From the NCBI GenBank assembly GCA_964582085.1, contig CAZOPV010000015.1:35578-99577 (forward strand): a stretch of 64,000 bases of DNA, given 5' to 3'. The notes below the pieces were generated by a model. The model saw only the letters and a program-made list of their open reading frames with translations, made no database searches and was not told where the DNA came from. How positions within the stretch are numbered: the stretch's first letter is position 1; every line of letters begins with the position of its first letter. Origin of the DNA: JADGNF01 sp964582085. GTDB taxonomy: Archaea; Thermoproteota; Bathyarchaeia; Bathyarchaeales; Bathycorpusculaceae. A program made the position numbers and the translations under genes. Of this stretch, positions 33,531 through 42,479 are shown piece by piece.

Positions 33531-34610
33531 ATGCCCAAAGAGTTTACATACAATGATGCAGGTGTAAACCGCAAACAACGCCACGAATCCAAAAAAGCTC
33601 TTGAAATTTTAAAGGAAACATATAGACTCAATCATTTTGGTCATGTTATGCATCTGCCCTACAGCAACATATTCCAGTTTTCCACCGACAAATTTTTGGA
33701 TTTAACAATCGAAGGAGTCGGAACCAAGGTTCTCCTTGCGCAACTTGCAGGAAAATATGACACTATAGGTGTGGACGCGGTTGCCATGGCCGTGAACGAC
33801 GTCATAAGGTCAGGCGCAACGCCACTAGCGATTTCAGATAACATTCATGCGCAAGCTAGTAACCCCAAACTGGTAAGGGACTGGTTAGAAGGTATAACCG
33901 AAGGCGCAAAGCAGTCCCTATGTCCTGTTGTCAGTGGCGAGATCGGTGATGTTGCCGAGATTATAAATGGCGTATCTGAAGGTGCTGGATTTGACATGAT
34001 AGTTGCTGCAATTGGGCATGTCTCAAAAGATAAAATCATTACGGGATGTAACATTAAAGCTGAAGATCCGATAATTGCCTTACGTAGTAGTGGTTTACAC
34101 AGCAACGGAATTACTCTCGCAAGGAAAATTCTCCTCAAAAAATGGGGCGGGAAGTATGACCCAAACGACAAACCCGACGGATTAAACCGTGACTTAATCA
34201 GTGAGATGCTGGAACCTACCAGAATTTATGTCCAACCTTTACTCAAAGTTGCCGATGCCGTACAAATCAAAGCGGCAGTGCATATAACAGGAGATGCTTA
34301 CCTCAAATTTAACAATCTCTCTAAGTTCTCACAAGGTATCGGTTTTATGTTCGACAATTTTAAACCTCACCCCATTTTCGGCTTGATTCAAAGAACTGCG
34401 CTTAACCTTGGCTACACAATCACGGACGAGGAAATGTTCCAAACCTTCAATATGGGTTGGGGCTTTGCTATAATAGTTGACAAAGATGACAAAGACAAAG
34501 CTCTAGACGTTTTAGAGAAGGCTCAGGAGATGCCTGAACAAATAGGCAAAGTCACAGCGAAACCACAAGTTACGATCAACTACAAAAATAAAAACCTGCA
34601 GCTAGCATAA
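33531..34610 (+). CDS. purM: Phosphoribosylformylglycinamidine cyclo-ligase
   Basis: The 359-residue protein has the PurM pattern: FTYNDAGVNRKQRHESKKAL at the start, the GVGTKVLLAQL motif near residue 62, the VAMAVNDVIRSGATPLAISDN segment near residue 83 (read in two halves), and GEIGDVAEIINGVSEGAGFD. It makes AIR from FGAM using ATP. The N-terminus has an ATG but no strong ribosome site. It opens the plus-strand operon purM-purS-purL-purQ; 55 bases separate it from purS. Confidence 0.93.
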   Translation: MPKEFTYNDAGVNRKQRHESKKALEILKETYRLNHFGHVMHLPYSNIFQFSTDKFLDLTIEGVGTKVLLAQLAGKYDTIGVDAVAMAVNDVIRSGATPLAISDNIHAQASNPKLVRDWLEGITEGAKQSLCPVVSGEIGDVAEIINGVSEGAGFDMIVAAIGHVSKDKIITGCNIKAEDPIIALRSSGLHSNGITLARKILLKKWGGKYDPNDKPDGLNRDLISEMLEPTRIYVQPLLKVADAVQIKAAVHITGDAYLKFNNLSKFSQGIGFMFDNFKPHPIFGLIQRTALNLGYTITDEEMFQTFNMGWGFAIIVDKDDKDKALDVLEKAQEMPEQIGKVTAKPQVTINYKNKNLQLA

Positions 34611-34665
34611 ACTTGCCAAGTAAATGGCGAAAGCGTTTAAATCTCCACAATTAAACACTTAACCC

Positions 34666-34917
34666 ATGAAATACTGCGTCAAAATCGAAGTCAGCCTCAA
34701 ACCAGGACACACTGACCCTGAAGGTGACACTGCCCAAAGGCTTCTGAAAGAACTAGGCTACAACGTAGCAACTGTCAGCGTAAGCAAAATATACAATGTA
34801 CACATAGAGTCTTCAAATCCAAGAGAAGCTAAAAGTAAAGCTGAAGAAATGGCAAAGCGGCTTCTAGCGAATCCAACTAAAGACAACTACACAATCAAAA
34901 TCGAGGAGCAAAAATGA
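34666..34917 (+). CDS. purS: FGAM synthase subunit PurS
   Basis: The 83-residue PurS has the characteristic KIEVSLKPGHTDPEGDTAQRL start, with a helix-strand repeat through VSKIYNVHIES. It bridges PurL and PurQ in the multi-subunit FGAM synthase. Its TGA stop overlaps the purL ATG (ATGA), pointing to coupled translation. Confidence 0.94.
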   Translation: MKYCVKIEVSLKPGHTDPEGDTAQRLLKELGYNVATVSVSKIYNVHIESSNPREAKSKAEEMAKRLLANPTKDNYTIKIEEQK

Positions 34918-37298
34918 CCCTTAGCCACCTCTACATACGGGCCAACACTGTCTTCAATATGCACCAAATCGACATTCACAACGCCACCGATCAGCAACTC
35001 CAACAACTAAGCAATGACCTCGGCTTAGGTCTGAATCTGCAAGAAATGAAGCAAATCCAAGATTACTTTAAAAACCAAAAACGTAACCCTACCGATGTAG
35101 AACTGCAGATTTTAGGGCAAACTTGGAGTGAACACTGTTGCCACAAAACCTTCAAAGGCAAAATCAAAATGGGCAACAAAGAAATCAATAGCCTTTTCAA
35201 AACCTACATAGCCAAAGTTACTAAAGAACTAAACCCAAAATGGTGTATCAGCGTCTTCGAAGATAACGCAGGTATCATAAGCTTCTACAAAGACTACGCC
35301 ATAGCTGCCAAAGTGGAAACCCACAACCACCCCTCAGCAGTTGAACCCTTTGGTGGAGCCGCAACAGGCGTTGGCGGCGTTATCAGAGATATCCTAGGTG
35401 TCTGGGCAGACCCAGTAGCGTGCACTGATGTACTCGGTTTTGGTCCTCTAGACTACGATTACACTAAACTCCCCGCAGGAGTAAAACATCCCAAATACGT
35501 TTACATGGGCGTCACTGCGGGTATAGGTGCCTACGGCAACAATATGGGCATCCCAACAGTTAATGGAGCCATCTACTTTGATGAGTCCTATACAGGTAAC
35601 GTCGTCGTTTTCTGTGGTTGTATAGGGCTTTTACCGCTCAAAAAATTCAAAAAAGAAGCCAAACCAGGCCATATTATAGTCGTGGCCGGTGGAAAAACGG
35701 GACGCGACGGAATACACGGCGTCACCTTTGCTTCAGCAGAACTTACCGAGAAATCTGAAGAAGTAAGTCGTCCAGCTGTGCAAATAGCCGATCCAATTGA
35801 AGAAGAAAAAGTGAAACGGGCCCTCATAGAAATTAGAGACCAAGAACTTTCATCTGCAGTCACCGACCTGGGTGGGGGTGGCATGTCGAGCGCTGTGGGC
35901 GAGACTGCAGAAAGATATGGCTGCGGGGCTATAGTAGATCTAGACAAAGTTCCTCTTAAATACGCAGGCTTAGCTCCGTGGGAAATCTATATATCTGAAT
36001 CTCAAGAGCGCATGCTCATAACGGTACCGCCAGAAAACCTCGAAAAAGTTTTAGCTATATTTGAAAAAGAAGAAATCGAAGCAACCGCAGTAGGAAAACT
36101 AACCAAAGAGCGACGTCTTCAACTCCGCTTCGCAGGTGTCACAGTTGTAGACTTGGACATGGAATTACTTTTTAGTTCGACAACCAGCACCAAAACCGCC
36201 ACGTGGATTGCTCCCGACATTGTAGAACCAACTTTTTCTGTACCCAAAGACTTTACAGAAACTCTGCTCCGAATGCTTTCTGCCCCCAATATTGCAAGCA
36301 AAGAAAGTGTTATTCGTACTTATGACCATGAAGTTAAAGGAAATACCGCTCTTAAACCTCTACACGGCGAGTACGCGGGACCTAACGATGCTGCAGTCAT
36401 TAAACCACTTGACAGCTGTTGGAAGGGTATAGTCATATCATGTGGCATGAACCCAAAATACGGCAAAATTGACCCTTACTGGATGGCTGCCTCAGCCATA
36501 GATGAAGCTATAAGAAACAACCTTGCAGTTGGTGGGCGCCGTATCGCTCTCCTCGACAATTTTGTCTGGGGTAACCCAGAGAAACCTGAGCGCTTGGGCT
36601 CCTTAGTAAGGGCATGCGAAGCATGCTATGACTTTGCTGCCGCATTTAAGACACCCTTTATTTCGGGAAAAGACAGCCTCTATAACGAGTCACCGATGGG
36701 TCCAGTTACTCCTACCTTGCTCATAACAGCAATCGGGATTGTCCCTGACATACGCTCCGTCGTTTCCATGGACTTGAAATCTCCAAACAATCTGCTTTAC
36801 CTTGTCGGCAACACCTATCCTGAACTAGGTGGCTCTGAATACTACAAACTCCAAGGCTACCTTGGCAAATCTGTACCGCAAGTTCGCAAGGTAGAAGCCA
36901 AGAAAAACTTTAAAGTAATCACACAAGCCATCGAAGCAGGATTAATCAAAGCTTGCCATGATCTTTCAGAAGGCGGCTTGGCAGTTACTGTTGCAGAGAT
37001 GGCGTTGGCAGGAGGCTATGGTGCAGAGTTAAATCTAAAAAAAGTTGTTGGAGAAGGACTGAAACGAGACGATTTTGTTTTGTTCTCCGAATCCAACAGC
37101 CGCTTTCTTGTTGAAGTGGCTGAGAAAGATCGCCAAGCATTCGAAATTTTAACCAAATGGAAGGGTTGCAGCTTGATAGGCAAAGTTAGCCGTAACCCCA
37201 AACTTGTCATTAACGGCTTAGGCGGTTCCATTGTTGTGGAGGCGCCACTGGAAAAGTTGCGTGAAAGCTGGAAACAACCATTAAGCAGAGGGATGTAA
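34914..37298 (+). CDS. purL: FGAM synthase catalytic subunit PurL
   Basis: A 794-residue small-type PurL. Landmarks are TWSEHCCHKTF near residue 71, KVETHNHPSAVEPFGGAATGVGG (two motifs joined), VTDLGGGGMSSAVGE near residue 316, and SGKDSLYNE near residue 584. With PurQ and PurS it converts FGAR to FGAM using ATP and glutamine. GAGGAG before 34914 supports the first ATG, although a later ATG (34959) gives a shorter, more usual N-terminus. It overlaps purS by four bases. Confidence 0.95.
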   Translation: MTLSHLYIRANTVFNMHQIDIHNATDQQLQQLSNDLGLGLNLQEMKQIQDYFKNQKRNPTDVELQILGQTWSEHCCHKTFKGKIKMGNKEINSLFKTYIAKVTKELNPKWCISVFEDNAGIISFYKDYAIAAKVETHNHPSAVEPFGGAATGVGGVIRDILGVWADPVACTDVLGFGPLDYDYTKLPAGVKHPKYVYMGVTAGIGAYGNNMGIPTVNGAIYFDESYTGNVVVFCGCIGLLPLKKFKKEAKPGHIIVVAGGKTGRDGIHGVTFASAELTEKSEEVSRPAVQIADPIEEEKVKRALIEIRDQELSSAVTDLGGGGMSSAVGETAERYGCGAIVDLDKVPLKYAGLAPWEIYISESQERMLITVPPENLEKVLAIFEKEEIEATAVGKLTKERRLQLRFAGVTVVDLDMELLFSSTTSTKTATWIAPDIVEPTFSVPKDFTETLLRMLSAPNIASKESVIRTYDHEVKGNTALKPLHGEYAGPNDAAVIKPLDSCWKGIVISCGMNPKYGKIDPYWMAASAIDEAIRNNLAVGGRRIALLDNFVWGNPEKPERLGSLVRACEACYDFAAAFKTPFISGKDSLYNESPMGPVTPTLLITAIGIVPDIRSVVSMDLKSPNNLLYLVGNTYPELGGSEYYKLQGYLGKSVPQVRKVEAKKNFKVITQAIEAGLIKACHDLSEGGLAVTVAEMALAGGYGAELNLKKVVGEGLKRDDFVLFSESNSRFLVEVAEKDRQAFEILTKWKGCSLIGKVSRNPKLVINGLGGSIVVEAPLEKLRESWKQPLSRGM

Positions 37299-37302
37299 CA
37301 AA

Positions 37303-38121
37303 GTGAAACTGGAAGAAGCGCGAGTCTGCGTTATACGTGTAGGTGGAACCAATTGTGACACAGAAACAGCGCGTGCTTTTAAAGAATTGGGTTTGAAAGC
37401 AGAAATACGCCATCTAAATGAATTGGTGAAAAACCGCGACCTTCTAGACTATCACGTTTTGGTTTTTCCAGGCGGTTTCTCCTACGGAGACTACGTGCGG
37501 GCAGGCGTCATTTTTGCTCGACGACTTTACGCTAAGCTCGGTAAGGATCTAAAAGTTTTCGTGGAAGACAACCGTCCCATCTTGGGTATATGTAACGGCT
37601 TCCAAGTTCTCGTCGAAGAAGGTCTGTTGCCAGGATTCGAGACTTTTAGCACTTATCCTGAAGCTTCATTAGCAGCGAATATTCCACAGGGCTACAATTG
37701 CCGATGGGTCTACCTAAAACATGAAAGTAAAGGAAACTGCATATTCACCCGTCGTATCCCCCAAGGCAAATTATTACATGTACCTGTTGCCCACTCCGAA
37801 GGCAGATTTCTCTTTCCTAAAGAAAAAGAAGACCAGTTTCTAGAACGCCTCTACGAAGAAGATATGCTGGTTTTACGTTACTGCGACAAGTTTGGCAACT
37901 ATGCCGATGGCCAGTACCCAACGAATCCCAACGGTAGCTTCCACGACATAGCCGGCATCTGCAACAGCCAGGGCACCATATTTGGTTTAATGCCTCACCC
38001 TGAACGTGCTTTATATTGGTGGCAACAACCTGACTGGACACGCCAATACCAGAAGATTCAATACGCCGACGGAAAACTCTTATTTGACGGACTGTTGGAC
38101 TACTTAGTTCAGAAGCTCTAG
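37303..38121 (+). CDS. purQ: FGAM synthase glutaminase subunit PurQ
   Basis: A 272-residue class I glutamine amidotransferase with the nucleophile Cys in PILGICNGFQVLVE (about residue 106) and the catalytic His and Glu in MPHPERALYW near residue 234. The segment FPGGFSYGDYVRAG is the oxyanion strand region. It supplies ammonia to PurL. The start is GTG, four bases after purL. It ends 18 bases inside the convergent pfkB-type gene. Confidence 0.95.
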   Translation: MKLEEARVCVIRVGGTNCDTETARAFKELGLKAEIRHLNELVKNRDLLDYHVLVFPGGFSYGDYVRAGVIFARRLYAKLGKDLKVFVEDNRPILGICNGFQVLVEEGLLPGFETFSTYPEASLAANIPQGYNCRWVYLKHESKGNCIFTRRIPQGKLLHVPVAHSEGRFLFPKEKEDQFLERLYEEDMLVLRYCDKFGNYADGQYPTNPNGSFHDIAGICNSQGTIFGLMPHPERALYWWQQPDWTRQYQKIQYADGKLLFDGLLDYLVQKL

Positions 38122-39018
38122 CTCCCTCTTGTATGGTAACCCTGTGCGTGCACCCATTTTTCTGACGCAACATGATGCGACAAAGTTGCCCAATTTCCCA
38201 CATTCAAGAAGACTCTTCTTGTGTAATAAACCATACAGAAAACCCGCGTTGAAAGCATCACCTGCACCTGTTGTGTCTACAACAGGCACCTCTAACGCTT
38301 CAATGTAATGTTGTTCGTAGCCATTGGTCACATAGCAACCTTCGCTGCCCAACTTTACTGCGACAACCTCCACTCCTTTGCTGTTTAGAAAAGCTGCTCC
38401 CTTCTCAGGGTTGTTGTGCCCCGTGATCTGCTTCAATTCGTGAATGTTGGGCAAGACAACATGGGCTCTTTCTATGAGAGGCGCCAATTGGTTATACCCT
38501 CTCTGAGCGTAAATAGCACCCGGGTCAAAGCTAATTTTGATGCATTTTTTGATAGTTTCGAGAAGTTTCTTTTGGGTTTGAAAGCTTTGTTCTCCTACAA
38601 AAGACGTCAAATGCAGAAACTTTGTCTGCGAAACGTATTCTTCACGTATCTCCTGAAGAGTTATTGTGTCGTTGACGCCTGAATTGATGTAGAGTGCTCT
38701 TTGCCCTTTCTGATCAACAAAGCCCATAACGGTGCCGCTTTCGCCGTCTTTTGTTCGAATCACTCCTAGGGTGTCGACGCCTTCGGTGAGAAAATCTTCA
38801 ACAAGCAACTCACCTTCTCCATCTAATCCCGTTTTACCTATAAACCCTACCTTGCAACCAAGTCGCGCCAACCCAACAATTGTGTTTGCTGCAGAACCAC
38901 CGCAAGCTATGTTGGAGGCGTGGATGAAGCTTTCTTGTTCAGCGTGGGCAATACGATTCACTTTGAAGAGCTTATCAACGTTTAGTGCGCCAAAGCCGAT
39001 GACATCTAATCTTGTCAT
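38104..39018 (-). CDS. PfkB-family carbohydrate/nucleoside kinase
   Basis: The 304-residue ribokinase-fold kinase has GGSAANTIVGLARLG near residue 37 and the catalytic DTTGAGDAFNAGFLYG near residue 247 with the Asp base. Substrates of the family include ribose, adenosine and other sugars; the gene's place after ftr in a purine operon makes a nucleoside kinase plausible but not proven. Its ATG overlaps the ftr stop (ATGA). It overlaps purQ by 18 bases at the 3' end. Confidence 0.85.
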   Translation of the reverse strand: MTRLDVIGFGALNVDKLFKVNRIAHAEQESFIHASNIACGGSAANTIVGLARLGCKVGFIGKTGLDGEGELLVEDFLTEGVDTLGVIRTKDGESGTVMGFVDQKGQRALYINSGVNDTITLQEIREEYVSQTKFLHLTSFVGEQSFQTQKKLLETIKKCIKISFDPGAIYAQRGYNQLAPLIERAHVVLPNIHELKQITGHNNPEKGAAFLNSKGVEVVAVKLGSEGCYVTNGYEQHYIEALEVPVVDTTGAGDAFNAGFLYGLLHKKSLLECGKLGNFVASCCVRKMGARTGLPYKRELELLN

Positions 39019-39938
39019 GAAAACAACTCACGTAAGTAAATTCTGTATTTGCCCAATTCTCCGCCATAGTTCCCTGCTGAAACACCTAGCACTTCATCTA
39101 TATCTAATACCGCTTGTATTCCAGCTTTCATGGCGGCTTTCACCGCGTCCATGTTCATGCCGTTAATCACAATTTCGGGGATATATTTGACACCTCGGGG
39201 GACCTTCGAGGTAGCGCCCAACCGCTTCTTAAGAGACGGGCAATACAGGTGATTTGTAGTTGGCCCAATAAGGGGGTAACGCGTTTCAGGCTTGGAACCA
39301 GCAGCACAAATATCAAACGGCGTAATGACGCCTTCAATTTTATGAATGGCTTTTAAGGCTCTTTCACCTGCCTCGTTGAGGGCTTCTTTAGTTTGGCACA
39401 TAAACCAAAAATTGGCTCCTGTTATCCCATGAGCGTAACCGATTTGTTTTTCAATAGCAAAGTCAGGTACCATGAGTGGAACAACAATAACTTCTCTTCC
39501 ATATCTTTTCTCCACGCGCTCGTATCCGTCGCCGCAGTGCCCTACTCTTTCCATCATATCCAGCTTAGCTTCAGATTCAGGTAAAGCATCAAGAACCATA
39601 GTGAATGGCTTCACCAAAATGTCCTGCCGAATTCTGTAAGACAACTCCTTCTCAAACTTCTGTAGAGTCTCAGAAAAAGGTTTTTTAGTGTTTATTTCTG
39701 CCCAAAACTGCAGCAAGGCACCTTTGCGTTTGTCTGGTGTTTCTTTTTCACTCAGATATCTTTCTACACCCCCCTCTATTCTGCCTATGACTACGGAAGG
39801 TGTGGCCGTTGAGTCCTCCGCGGCAGCGCGGACAGTTTGTTCATCATCAGCTGTAACTATTAGTCGACAGAAAATACCTTCAAAAGCCTCGGCGTAGGTA
39901 TCTTCAACTTTTAAGGTTTTATCCGAGTTTGCCAACAA
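39015..39938 (-). CDS. ftr: Formylmethanofuran:tetrahydromethanopterin formyltransferase (Ftr)
   Basis: The 307-residue protein matches Ftr, with VEDTYAEAFEGIFCRLIVTA at the start (family: EDTFAEAFEAKMARVLITA-like) and the C-terminal PEIVINGMNMDAVKAAM followed by SAGNYGGELGKYRIYL. It moves a formyl group between methanofuran and tetrahydromethanopterin in the archaeal Wood-Ljungdahl or related C1 pathway. The start is TTG. It overlaps the HAD gene by 20 bases and the pfkB-type gene by four. The rest of the methyl branch is not in this window. Confidence 0.88.
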   Translation of the reverse strand: MLANSDKTLKVEDTYAEAFEGIFCRLIVTADDEQTVRAAAEDSTATPSVVIGRIEGGVERYLSEKETPDKRKGALLQFWAEINTKKPFSETLQKFEKELSYRIRQDILVKPFTMVLDALPESEAKLDMMERVGHCGDGYERVEKRYGREVIVVPLMVPDFAIEKQIGYAHGITGANFWFMCQTKEALNEAGERALKAIHKIEGVITPFDICAAGSKPETRYPLIGPTTNHLYCPSLKKRLGATSKVPRGVKYIPEIVINGMNMDAVKAAMKAGIQAVLDIDEVLGVSAGNYGGELGKYRIYLRELFS

Positions 39939-41001
39939 CTTCGCCTCTCACCTTTTTCCTAAACAGACTACTCTCTTTAGCCAGCGATTCCATATTCTCC
40001 GCTGTTACTATTTGAACCTTGGGCAAAGACGTAGGATACAACTCAACAAGCCAATCTAATAAAGATGGATCCACAGTAGAACCTTTGAGGTACTTAAGGT
40101 TCCAGTTTGCAGCTAACTGGAGGGCTTTTTCTCTTCCCTCCTTAACAAAAACGTCCGATATAACTGCAGTAACCACACTGTGTTCCGCCAGCACCACCAC
40201 GTCCGCGTTTCTCACGGCGTAGTTATTACCGTTAAAAGACACCGCTAATCCCCCTTTCTTTCGAACTAACTGGAAAGCTTCCACATCAGTTATGCTATCG
40301 CCGACGTACATTACAGCCGAAAGCGGTACATCTGATCTTTTTGCAGCAACACGGATTGCTCTGGCTTTTTGTTCACCGCCGATTGTGTTTACTTTATAAA
40401 AAATTTTTCCACAAATCATCAGCGGGATTTCTGTCCAGAATATTTCATCTAGCCTTTGAATTGTTTGTTTGTCTTGCTGGGATAGATCTCTTAAGGATTT
40501 AGCGGATGGAGGAATGCTCATGTCTGGCATGCTGGCAATCTCTTTTGCTATGTTTTTCAGATGATTTTTTTCATCAGAGCTCAGAGAGCAGTTTTCCATT
40601 CTGAGTCGAGTGCAACAGGTGTTTTCAAAAGGAAATTTCAAGGCGTTACACAGCGCTCTAATGTAATGTTCGTAGCTGGTACTGACTATAAAAGCCTCAG
40701 TGATACTTCTGATATGTTTCAATGTAGTTTGGATACCCGAGATTAGACTGAGGTTAGTTGCGGAGAACTCCTCCATCATCCTGTCAGTTACATCGTAAGC
40801 TTTCAGGAAAGGTAAAATCAACTTTAAGGTGCTGCCTGCCCTGTAACCCTTTTTTTTCGCCACATCAGCAAGGAAATCGTCGTATTTACTTACCAAAGAG
40901 AAAAGTTTGTCTCCGTTAGGAACAAAACACTCTGTTAACTCAAAGGCGTTATCATTTTTACTTATGGGGCCTTCACAGTCGGAGACAAACAGGCGCTTCA
41001 A
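39919..41001 (-). CDS. HAD-superfamily protein similar to EhaR (COG4030)
   Basis: The 360-residue protein has HAD motif I as FVSDCEGPISKND (Asp-x-Glu, not Asp-x-Asp), a lysine in GGEQKARAI, and the GDSITDVEAF motif IV near residue 245. This pattern fits the COG4030 group annotated as energy-converting hydrogenase A subunit R in methanogens. Replacement of the second Asp in motif I suggests phosphatase-like activity on a restricted substrate, or altered catalysis. No Eha membrane subunits are here; it sits between purD and ftr with overlaps on both sides. The start is TTG. Confidence 0.75.
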   Translation of the reverse strand: MKRLFVSDCEGPISKNDNAFELTECFVPNGDKLFSLVSKYDDFLADVAKKKGYRAGSTLKLILPFLKAYDVTDRMMEEFSATNLSLISGIQTTLKHIRSITEAFIVSTSYEHYIRALCNALKFPFENTCCTRLRMENCSLSSDEKNHLKNIAKEIASMPDMSIPPSAKSLRDLSQQDKQTIQRLDEIFWTEIPLMICGKIFYKVNTIGGEQKARAIRVAAKRSDVPLSAVMYVGDSITDVEAFQLVRKKGGLAVSFNGNNYAVRNADVVVLAEHSVVTAVISDVFVKEGREKALQLAANWNLKYLKGSTVDPSLLDWLVELYPTSLPKVQIVTAENMESLAKESSLFRKKVRGEVVGKLG

Positions 41002-42413
41002 GACTGTTTCCTCAACTGCTTCATATGATCAACACATTTTTGTATGTGGTGTTTAGATGCTATGTCGGTTCGACTCCAAAGAGCCGCGCCTCTAATGACA
41101 TTTATACCTTCTAAGCTGATCTGCCGCGCCTCTTCTATATTTTCACCGACTCCTAAAACGCCTACGACTCTGGACTTCAAAGCGAAAGTTCTGTCGCCTT
41201 TAAGCTCTATTGATCCTGGATAAATTCGGATACGTTCACCATACTTCTGCGACAATGAATGTGCTTCTGAGAGGTCGACAGGAGTATCAATTTCTTCTTT
41301 GTTGACTCTACTTGGGAAAGCCTCTGCGTAGCCGCCGTAACTGGGGGGAACTTTGTAGGTCAAAACGGTTGCCACTTTTTCTACATCCACGGTTGTTAAG
41401 TTGCCTTCTATCATTTTATAACATACATCAACAAAGTCATCTTTCAGCACAGGCAGTATGTTGATGATTTCAGGGTCGCCTGGGCGGCTGTTGTTTTCCA
41501 AAATTTTTGGGTTGCCACGGTTGTGCATAAACGCCAAATAAAGTGGTACTCCTCGTAGTGCGGTTTTATCTTGGATTTTTGCTGACCATTTATCAAAAAT
41601 TTTTTGGGCAATATTCAGCTCGTTTTGATGGTCATTTTCGGTCATAAAAGGCAAGTATTCTTTTTCATCTTTGTAGCTGCCCATACCGCCTGTGTTTGGT
41701 CCTTTGTCGTCGTCAAAGGCACGTTTGTGATCCCGCGTATCAGGTAGTGGAACAAGATGTTTTCCATCGCAGAAGGCCATGAAGCTTGATTCTTCTCCGT
41801 CGATTTTCTCTTCAATTATGACTGTTCCATACTGAAAATTAGACATGAAATGCTCAAACATTTGCTCTTTTGTTGAGAAGTGGTCTCCCCAGACACCTAC
41901 ACCTTTACCGGCAGTTGGCTTATCAGGCTTTACAACTGCTTGGTTTTGCAGCTCGTCTACCCATTCATAAACTGCTTGCTTGACAGAGGCAACGTTCTTG
42001 TAGTCTTTTGGGTTAAAAACTTTGAAGCGTGGATTAGCTTCAGGTGCAATTTCTTCGAACAACAACCGCTGTTCAACTTTACTGGCTTCTATTGCGTATT
42101 GCTTTTTTGGACAGATGACAGGTATAGCTGTGCGTTTTTCTATGAGGTCACGGATGCCTTCTATGATGGGTTTCTCGGGACCCACAATTGCAAAATCTAT
42201 GTCTGATTTGTTGGATTCTGCGAACTGGCAGATTTTTTCCACATCTAAATCAGGGATAACCACGTGTTTAGTGGCTTTTTCTACATTGAAGGGATTTTTC
42301 TGTTTATCAGCAATAAAAATTTGAACTTTATACTTTCTACTACGTGCAAAAACATCCACCATGGCAGTTTCTCTTGCGCCATAAGCCACGACTAATACGC
42401 CAATTTTTTCCAT
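40998..42413 (-). CDS. purD: Phosphoribosylamine-glycine ligase
   Basis: The 471-residue ATP-grasp enzyme has the N-terminal GVLVVAYGARETAM, the VVKPDKPTAGKGVGVW nucleotide loop near residue 162, the DTRDHKRAFDDDKGPNTGGMGSY signature (read in two parts) near residue 232, and NNSRPGDPE near residue 313. It makes GAR in the second purine step. It is longer than many PurD, with an extended C-terminal domain. Its TGA stop overlaps the HAD gene start (TTGA). Confidence 0.92.
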   Translation of the reverse strand: MEKIGVLVVAYGARETAMVDVFARSRKYKVQIFIADKQKNPFNVEKATKHVVIPDLDVEKICQFAESNKSDIDFAIVGPEKPIIEGIRDLIEKRTAIPVICPKKQYAIEASKVEQRLLFEEIAPEANPRFKVFNPKDYKNVASVKQAVYEWVDELQNQAVVKPDKPTAGKGVGVWGDHFSTKEQMFEHFMSNFQYGTVIIEEKIDGEESSFMAFCDGKHLVPLPDTRDHKRAFDDDKGPNTGGMGSYKDEKEYLPFMTENDHQNELNIAQKIFDKWSAKIQDKTALRGVPLYLAFMHNRGNPKILENNSRPGDPEIINILPVLKDDFVDVCYKMIEGNLTTVDVEKVATVLTYKVPPSYGGYAEAFPSRVNKEEIDTPVDLSEAHSLSQKYGERIRIYPGSIELKGDRTFALKSRVVGVLGVGENIEEARQISLEGINVIRGAALWSRTDIASKHHIQKCVDHMKQLRKQS

Positions 42414-42479
42414 AGGTACACCGTAATGTACAAAATTAACAAAAGAGCCGTTTAAATTGTTTTACTACTTCACGTTATT

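Noticed and set aside
38104..38121. Overlap of purQ and the PfkB gene as a sign of a frameshift
   Set aside because: Both proteins end with normal lengths for their families; this is a simple convergent overlap.
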